Assembly: GCA_001643675.2 (NCBI GenBank)
Contig: LSRY02000049.1
Location: 620,001 to 684,000, forward strand
Source of the DNA: Monocercomonoides exilis
Lineage: Eukaryota; Preaxostyla; Oxymonadida; Polymastigidae
Length of the DNA stretch: 64,000 nt
Direction: 5' to 3'
Shown here: one piece after another, positions 58,301 to 64,000 of the stretch
Layout of the letters: every line of letters starts with the position of its first letter
Numbering within the stretch: position 1 is the first letter of the stretch
The notes under the pieces: model-generated
What the model was told of the DNA's origin: nothing
Databases searched by the model: none
The model's input: the letters and a program-made list of their open reading frames with translations, nothing else
Made by a program: the position numbers and the translations under genes

Positions 58301-61300
58301 CCATGTGGAGGGGAGTGGAGATCTGTCGGTGGATGAGTGCAGAGTGTGTGGAGATGGGTCAGTGGAGAAGGTGGGGTATGGGGTGTTCTGTGTGAGTGGA
58401 GGGGGTGTGACAGTGACGAATGTGGTGCTGGACGGGCTGGGGTTCACAGAGCGAGGGTTTGTGGAGGTGAGTGGGGAGACAGCGGGAGGGACGATTGTGG
58501 GGCTGAACGTGACGGGTGGGGCAGGGAGCAGAAAGGGGGTGATTGTGAGCAAAGGGGCGAAGAAGATGGAGGTGAAGAAGATGAATGCGAGCGGGGTGTG
58601 TGCGAGGGAAGGGAGCGGGGCAGTGATGGAAGCAGTTGTGAAGGATGGGTGCAGGCTGACAGTGGATGGGGGTGTGTTGGAAGGGGTGTGTGAGAAAGGG
58701 GATGGGGGAGGGATGATGGTGGTGATGGAAGGCGGGGGGCGTGTGGAGGTGGGGAAGAGCGAGAGTGTGGGTTTTGAGGGGTGCAGTGCACAGAGGAAGG
58801 ACGGGGCAGGAGGGCATGGAGGAGGGATGATGATGAGAATAGAAGGGTCGGATGGAGACTTCAGGCTGGAGAGACTGAGGTTCAGCGGGTGCCAGGCGAG
58901 TGTTGGGGGAAAGAATGTGTTTGTGTGCGGGGCAGACTTTTCGCAGGAGATTGAAAGAGCAAAGTTTGGGTTTGTAGAATCGTATGAGAACACAGAGGAG
59001 ATTGGGGGTTATGAAGACGGGGACGAGACATGGGTGGTTCCGGTTGTTCTGTACTTGCGGGATGCCCCAGAGGAAATCCGGGTGGGGGGCGAGAGGAGCA
59101 GGGACTTTGGCCGATGTGGGTATGAAGGGTTTGAGTGCCAGTCAGTGGACTATGGGGTGGGGCTGTGGGGCAGAGGAGCAGGTGTGAATTGCGTGGTGAC
59201 ATCGCCTTCGTGCGTGAAAGGAGAGATGGTTCTGGAAGAAGGAGAATACAGAATACGAGGAATGGGAGTGGGCAGTGAGGTGGAAATGATGCAGAGCGAG
59301 GGTGCTGGGGCAGAGGGCACTGTGGAGAGCAGCGCACAAGTGACAATCGAAAAAGTGGTGTTTGTGGCTCCAGCGCAGAAAAAGGCGAAGGATGCGCTGA
59401 TCCACACGACTGGTGGGGAGATCAACATCCGGTTGTGCTCGGTGGGTGTCTGCAGTGGCGGGAGCAGCGAGCAGAGCAGAGAGCTGAAGCACACATTCCT
59501 GTGCATCTCGGGTGGCCGGCTGGTGCTGGAGGAGTTCGAGCTCACAGCCATTGCCGCAGCATCGGTGCCAGTTGTTGTTGTTGAGGATTCTGGATGTGGG
59601 ACGATTGAGCAGTGTCTGTTCAGTGGGGTGGGCAAGGCACATGCTGATGGGCTGATATTGAATGGGGCACAGGGGATGTGCGAAGTGAGCAACACGACGA
59701 TGTCGGGGCTGTCCCTTTCAGAGGGGTGCGGGATATGTGACCGTGGGGGGAAAAACATGGTTGTGAGGAATTGCACAATGAGCGAGGTGACAGCCACAAA
59801 GGGGAACGGATGCTGTGTGCGAGGTGTGGTGTCGAGTGGCTGTGCGCTGGAGATGTTTGATGTGCAGATGGTGGGGTGCTGGACAGAGCGTGGGAATGGT
59901 GGAGGAATACATGTGGAAATGGAGGGAGACGGCAGTGTGCAAGTTGGGAAAGTGGGGATAAGGACATTGTTTGAAGGGTGCTGTGCAAGGGATGGGAATG
60001 AGATTGGGGGATACGGAGGTGGGGTGGCACTGGTCAGCAAGGGGAACCTGTCGTCGTTTGTTGTTGCCGATGTTGTGTTTGGGGTGAACGAAAAGGCAAA
60101 CCACGCATCGAAAGGCGGGGACAACGTGTTTGTCTGGGGAGAGAATCTGTCGCGGCTGATAACAGACGAGTTGATGCAGTTTGAGTTTGACCGAGAGACG
60201 AAGGCCACGTTCAGGGAACTGGAAGGGGAGGAGGTGGGGGAGGGAGGGGAGGTGAGCGCTTTTGTGCCGCTGGCTGTGTTTGTGGTGGAGTTCAGAGGAA
60301 GTGTGCATGTGGGGGGAGAGAGCGGAGTGGATTATCGGATATGCGGGCTGGAGGTGTATCCATGCTCGACAATCAGGTATGGGTGCGCGCTGAGGTTTGG
60401 GGCAGCACAGGCATCGGTGAGGCTGATGCCCACGTTTGTCTTCAACAGCAAGCTCACGCTGGCTGAGCGGAGCATCGAGTTTGAAGCAGCTGTGGCGGAA
60501 GAGGCCATCCAGATAGACACATCTGGGATTGGGGCAGAGGGGTGGTTGGTCGAGACGAGCAGCGCCATATCATTCTCGCGAATACACTTCTCGGTAAGTT
60601 CTTCAGGTGCACGTTGCTCGAGTGCGGGGCTGAACCAGCACACTGGGGTTGCAGCAGAAAGAGCGGAACACGAAGGGATGCCCAACACAGGTGGCCACAA
60701 ATGTGTGTTTGTGTGTGCGGGGTCTTCGCTGACAATATGCAGCTGCTCGGTACAGATGAAAACGGCAGATGCAGTGCTGGATGCACAGCTGATCAGATGT
60801 GTTGGGGGCACACTGAGCATCAGCGGGCTGAGCATGAGTTCGATGACCACAAGAGAGCCGCTTGTGGTGATTGACGGAGATGAGTGTGCAGGGGTGATGG
60901 AGGGGCTGGAGATATATGGATCGAAAAACGAAGGAGAAGGAGGAGGCAGCCTGGTGGAGATAAAGCGCACAAAGAAGATGGAGATGAAGCACTGGAGAAT
61001 GAGCGGGTGTGTGCAGGAGGACAGCAGCGGGCTGAAGATAAGCGGAGGGATGCTGGTTGAGGTGTGGAATGTGACGGTTGAGGAGCTGCAGAGGACGAGG
61101 GGAATGGCGGGGTTGTGGTGTGCATGGTTGGGGAAGGGGAGACAAGGAGAATGCGGAACTGCACGTTCTGGAACAGCAGCTGCGAGGAAAGCGGGTCGAA
61201 GGGAGGCGGGGTGTGGGTGAAGACAAGCGGAAGGAGCACGATGATTTTTGAGAAGAACAAGGTGGGGTGGTGCAAGACGCCGGGAGGGGAGTGGAGTTGG

Positions 61301-64000
61301 GGGAGGGGTGTATTTGTGGTTTGGAGGGCTGGAGGCGGTGTACTCGATGAAGGATTTGGAGTTCAGCGAGAACAGTGCGTACCAAGGGCGGGATGTGTAT
61401 GTGGTGTGCGAAAAGCCGCGGCTGATGATGAATGCGATATACTGGAGCGGGACGGCGTCGAGCGAGGAGAGCAGCGAGGAGCAGAAGCGGCTGTGGGTGG
61501 TGGACAAGGAGCCTCACGAATATGTGAGCACAAGCCTGTTTGAGTACTTGTTTGCGAGTGTTGCAGAAATTGTGTTTGTGAACAAGGACGGGTGGAGCGA
61601 AAGCGAATGCGGGTTCGAGGACACGCCGTGCAGCAGTGTCGAAACGGGGCTTGGGCAGATGGAAGCAGCGCAGTCGATCATCCACATCAAGAAGGAGGCG
61701 CCGCTGAACGGGACAGTGAACAGAGGGAGCGAGCCGCTGACGATCCGAGGGAACAGCGAGAAGGGGAAGATGAGCGTTGGGAGCGGAGCGCACCTGGAGG
61801 TGACAGAGGGTGTGGCACGAACAACGCTGATGCTGTCGAATGTTGTTGTTGCCCTTGGGGAAGGGCTGGCAGAGGCAGAATTGGTGGAGCTGAGGTGTGG
61901 AATGGCTGTGGTGATTGACAGCGAGATTGTGGATGAGAGCGCAGCAGGGCATGGAGGCGGGTGGAGGATCGCGTCGATTCATGGGGGAGAGCTGGATATG
62001 AGCAGGGTGAGGATCGGGAAGATGGATGTGATTGGAGAAGGGGAATTGTTTTTGGTGTGCGGAGGGTCGCTGAAGATGGAGGACAGCTGTGCGAATGGGG
62101 TGTGTGGGAGAGGGAATGGGATGATTGCTGGGAAGGAAGGAAGGATTGTGGAGATGTTGAATGTGAGCATTGCCGAATGCGATTTTGAGAACGGGCATGT
62201 TGCGACAATTTGGAGCGGGATTGGGAATGCAACGATATCAAACTGCACATTCACAGATTGCTCGTCGATGTCGGATGGTGCATGTGTGAGCGGAAAGATA
62301 GGAGGGGACATGGAGTTTTGTGTTGAAGAGACGGAAATGAGCGGATGCCGATGCACAAAGGAAGGAGAAGGAAAAGGGGGTGGGATGTTGATGGACATGA
62401 GGAGCGGGCGGGTGCAGAAGTATCTGGTGCGGGATGTCAGTTTTGAGGGAAACGATGCGTGCTTTGGGAGAAATGTGTTTGTGGAGTGCTTGAGCCTGAA
62501 CGAGAGTGTCACAGCAGACCGAATGGTGTTGAGGTGGGGCTCAGCGGAAGATGATGGGAACGGATATGTTGGGGCAGACAGCACATTTGAGCTGATCACA
62601 CTGGAGCTGTTTCTGGTCAGATACGACGGCGGTGTGGTTGCTGTGTCGAATGCAGGATACGACATGATTGGGTGTGGAGGGGAGCAGCATCCGTGTTTTT
62701 CGTTCTGGCAAGGGTATCGGAACTTGGGAGCAGATTATGAAGAGCGGAAGATGGCTGTTGAGAACGGGTGCGAGATTGCAGGCGAGTTTGATGTTTCGGC
62801 GATGACAGTGGAATCAGCCAGTGCAGAAGCAGAGGCTGCCTTATCGTTTTCGGAGCAGTGGGCAGACGGCCAGGTGGAATGGGTTCTGGGAACAAGCGGC
62901 AAAACTGTTCTGAGCCTGTTGCACTTGTGTGTGCCACAATCGCTAAGTGAGCCCCACAGAACACTGATATGCTGCACCGCACCATCTGGCGCATTGAACA
63001 TCAGCCATTGCTCGTTTTCTGCAGAGCATGCAAAGCGCATATCGTTTTCGCTGATCACAGTGAACGGCGGGCACATGACGATGAGCGACTGCACAATGGA
63101 GCACGTGACCGGAGCAGCACCGCCGATTGTTTCGTGTGGCGGCACAGCAATATCGAATTGCACAATAAAGGAGATTAAGTGCAGCGAGAGCAAGGAAGGA
63201 GGGGCTGTGCATGCGGTTTTGAAAGGAGACTGGAGACTTGTGATGAGCGAGTGCAAGATGAGCAGTTGCAGCTGCTCGGTGGAGGAAGGAAAAGGGGGTG
63301 GACTGTTTGTGGATGGAAGCGAATCGGAGGATGATGAGCCGTTTTTGTTCACAGATGTTGAAGTGTCCCTGAATGCTGCACACATGGGTGTGAATGCGTT
63401 TGTTGTTGCAAGAGACCTGAACAGCTCGATAACGAGAGCAACGTTTGGGTTTAAGAGCAGCAGAGGGGAAGAAGAAGGGAACGACTTTGTGGGAAGGGAT
63501 GGGGTGTTTGGGGAGACGGATCTGTATCGGTTTGTGAGGGAGTACAGGAGCACAGTGATTCACATCTCGTCAGTTGGGGGATTCGATGTGATGCGGTGTG
63601 GGAGCGCAGCAGAGCCGTGCAGCACATTCTGGATGGGGATGCAGAAGTTGGAGAAGGAGACGAAAATGAGATCGGTGAGGGTGCAGGGAGAGCTGAGGAT
63701 TGCAGATGGATTTGATCTGACGAACTGCAGTGTCGAATGCGAGGACGGCGTGGCAGGGGAAGATGCAGCATGCAACATGGTATTTGACATGGAGGGAGAC
63801 AGCGAGTGGGATGGTGTCATGTGCAACAAGGGAGAGCTGGTGCTTGATGGAATATGCATGAGTGTGAAGAAGATGGGCGAGGAAAGGGAAGCAAATGTGG
63901 TTGTGAACGAGCAAGGCAGCCTTTGGATTCGCAGATGCAAGATGACTTCGGCGAGCGCGGGAGAAGGCCAGCACAAGAGCCGGTTCAACTATGTGGCGAT
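55353..64000 (+). CDS. Giant Cys/Gly-rich beta-helix surface protein (3' end outside window; two compensating frame breaks)
   Basis: Starts MITFCLVVQIGFVFSEQ, a signal-peptide-like N-terminus. The frame is open to 61220, but family sequence from about 61100 to 61290 is in another frame, and the original frame resumes at about 61300 and stays open to the window end, giving over 2880 codons. Pectate-lyase-like beta-helix rungs recur as short F-x-x-C and GGG-h-x-h units (CLFYQCSGWHGGGAYI, CTFKNCEAGAGGGGISL). From 56935 on, long modules of about 310-420 aa each begin with a Cys motif: CGFYEYECLSV, CGYEGFECQSV, CGLEVYPCSTI, CGFEDTPCSSV, CGGEQHPCFSF and CGSAAEPCSTF. Each module contains a GGG rung and a G-K/R-D/N-V-F-V strand. 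It is probably secreted or surface adhesin-like; binding partner unknown. Downstream of 56750 the coding strand is strikingly G-rich. Confidence 0.85.

Noticed and set aside
57056-63988. Long open frames on the minus strand opposite the beta-helix gene (up to 531 codons)
   Set aside because: They are Pro/His/Ser/Cys-rich low-complexity products that arise from the G-rich coding strand having few complementary stops. None shows a domain, and the plus frame carries clear family motifs.
1-64000. tRNA, rRNA, CRISPR arrays, bacterial operons
   Set aside because: I looked for tRNA-like T-arm motifs, rRNA-like blocks and regularly spaced repeats and found none. Introns and gene structure exclude a prokaryote.

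Overview
The window is nuclear DNA of a single-celled eukaryote. AT-rich spacers separate protein genes with many short introns (about 48-212 nt), and the code is standard (TAA, TAG and TGA all end genes). Three features together point to an anaerobic metamonad, most likely an oxymonad of the Monocercomonoides type: Ser-rich low-complexity tails, a giant Cys- and Gly-rich right-handed beta-helix surface protein, and a TmcB-type (tiny macrocysts B) multi-pass membrane protein. That assignment is inference from gene families and gene structure; no search was run. Exon models below were assembled by hand from splice sites and reading phase.

Left core region (1-16.6 kb). A Glo3/ArfGAP2-3-like ArfGAP (minus, running off the left edge) is divergent from a small AMPK-beta-type glycogen-binding protein. 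Next comes a 1473-aa coiled-coil protein with a Ser-rich tail (minus), then three tandem minus-strand paralogues that share an unrecognised domain of about 130-190 aa.

Accessory island (about 17.2-38 kb). This stretch is almost entirely mobile or decayed DNA. A broken pogo/CENP-B-type transposase gene is split by a 3702-bp element with 207-bp terminal inverted repeats and an 8-bp target duplication (CGTGAGCA). The element carries a captured fragment of the host beta-helix surface family. The island also holds more beta-helix debris, low-complexity DNA, and an intact five-exon gene that fuses a ubiquitin-specific-protease (USP) domain to a DDE-type transposase. A 249-bp TTAA-flanked MITE with a strong internal palindrome lies just after that gene. 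Related CCCGGG-containing repeats lie in inverted orientation near the two ends of the island.

Right core region (38.3-64 kb). The genes are V-ATPase subunit H (plus), a choline-transporter-like SLC44 protein (minus) divergent from a 440-aa two-TM protein of unknown function (plus), a TmcB-like protein of about 2020 aa ending in a hemerythrin-fold domain and carrying one in-frame TGA, and finally the beta-helix surface gene, which runs off the right edge.

The best candidates for undescribed biology are the USP-transposase fusion, the TIR element that has captured surface-protein sequence, the TmcB-hemerythrin receptor-like protein, and the new domain shared by the three tandem paralogues.
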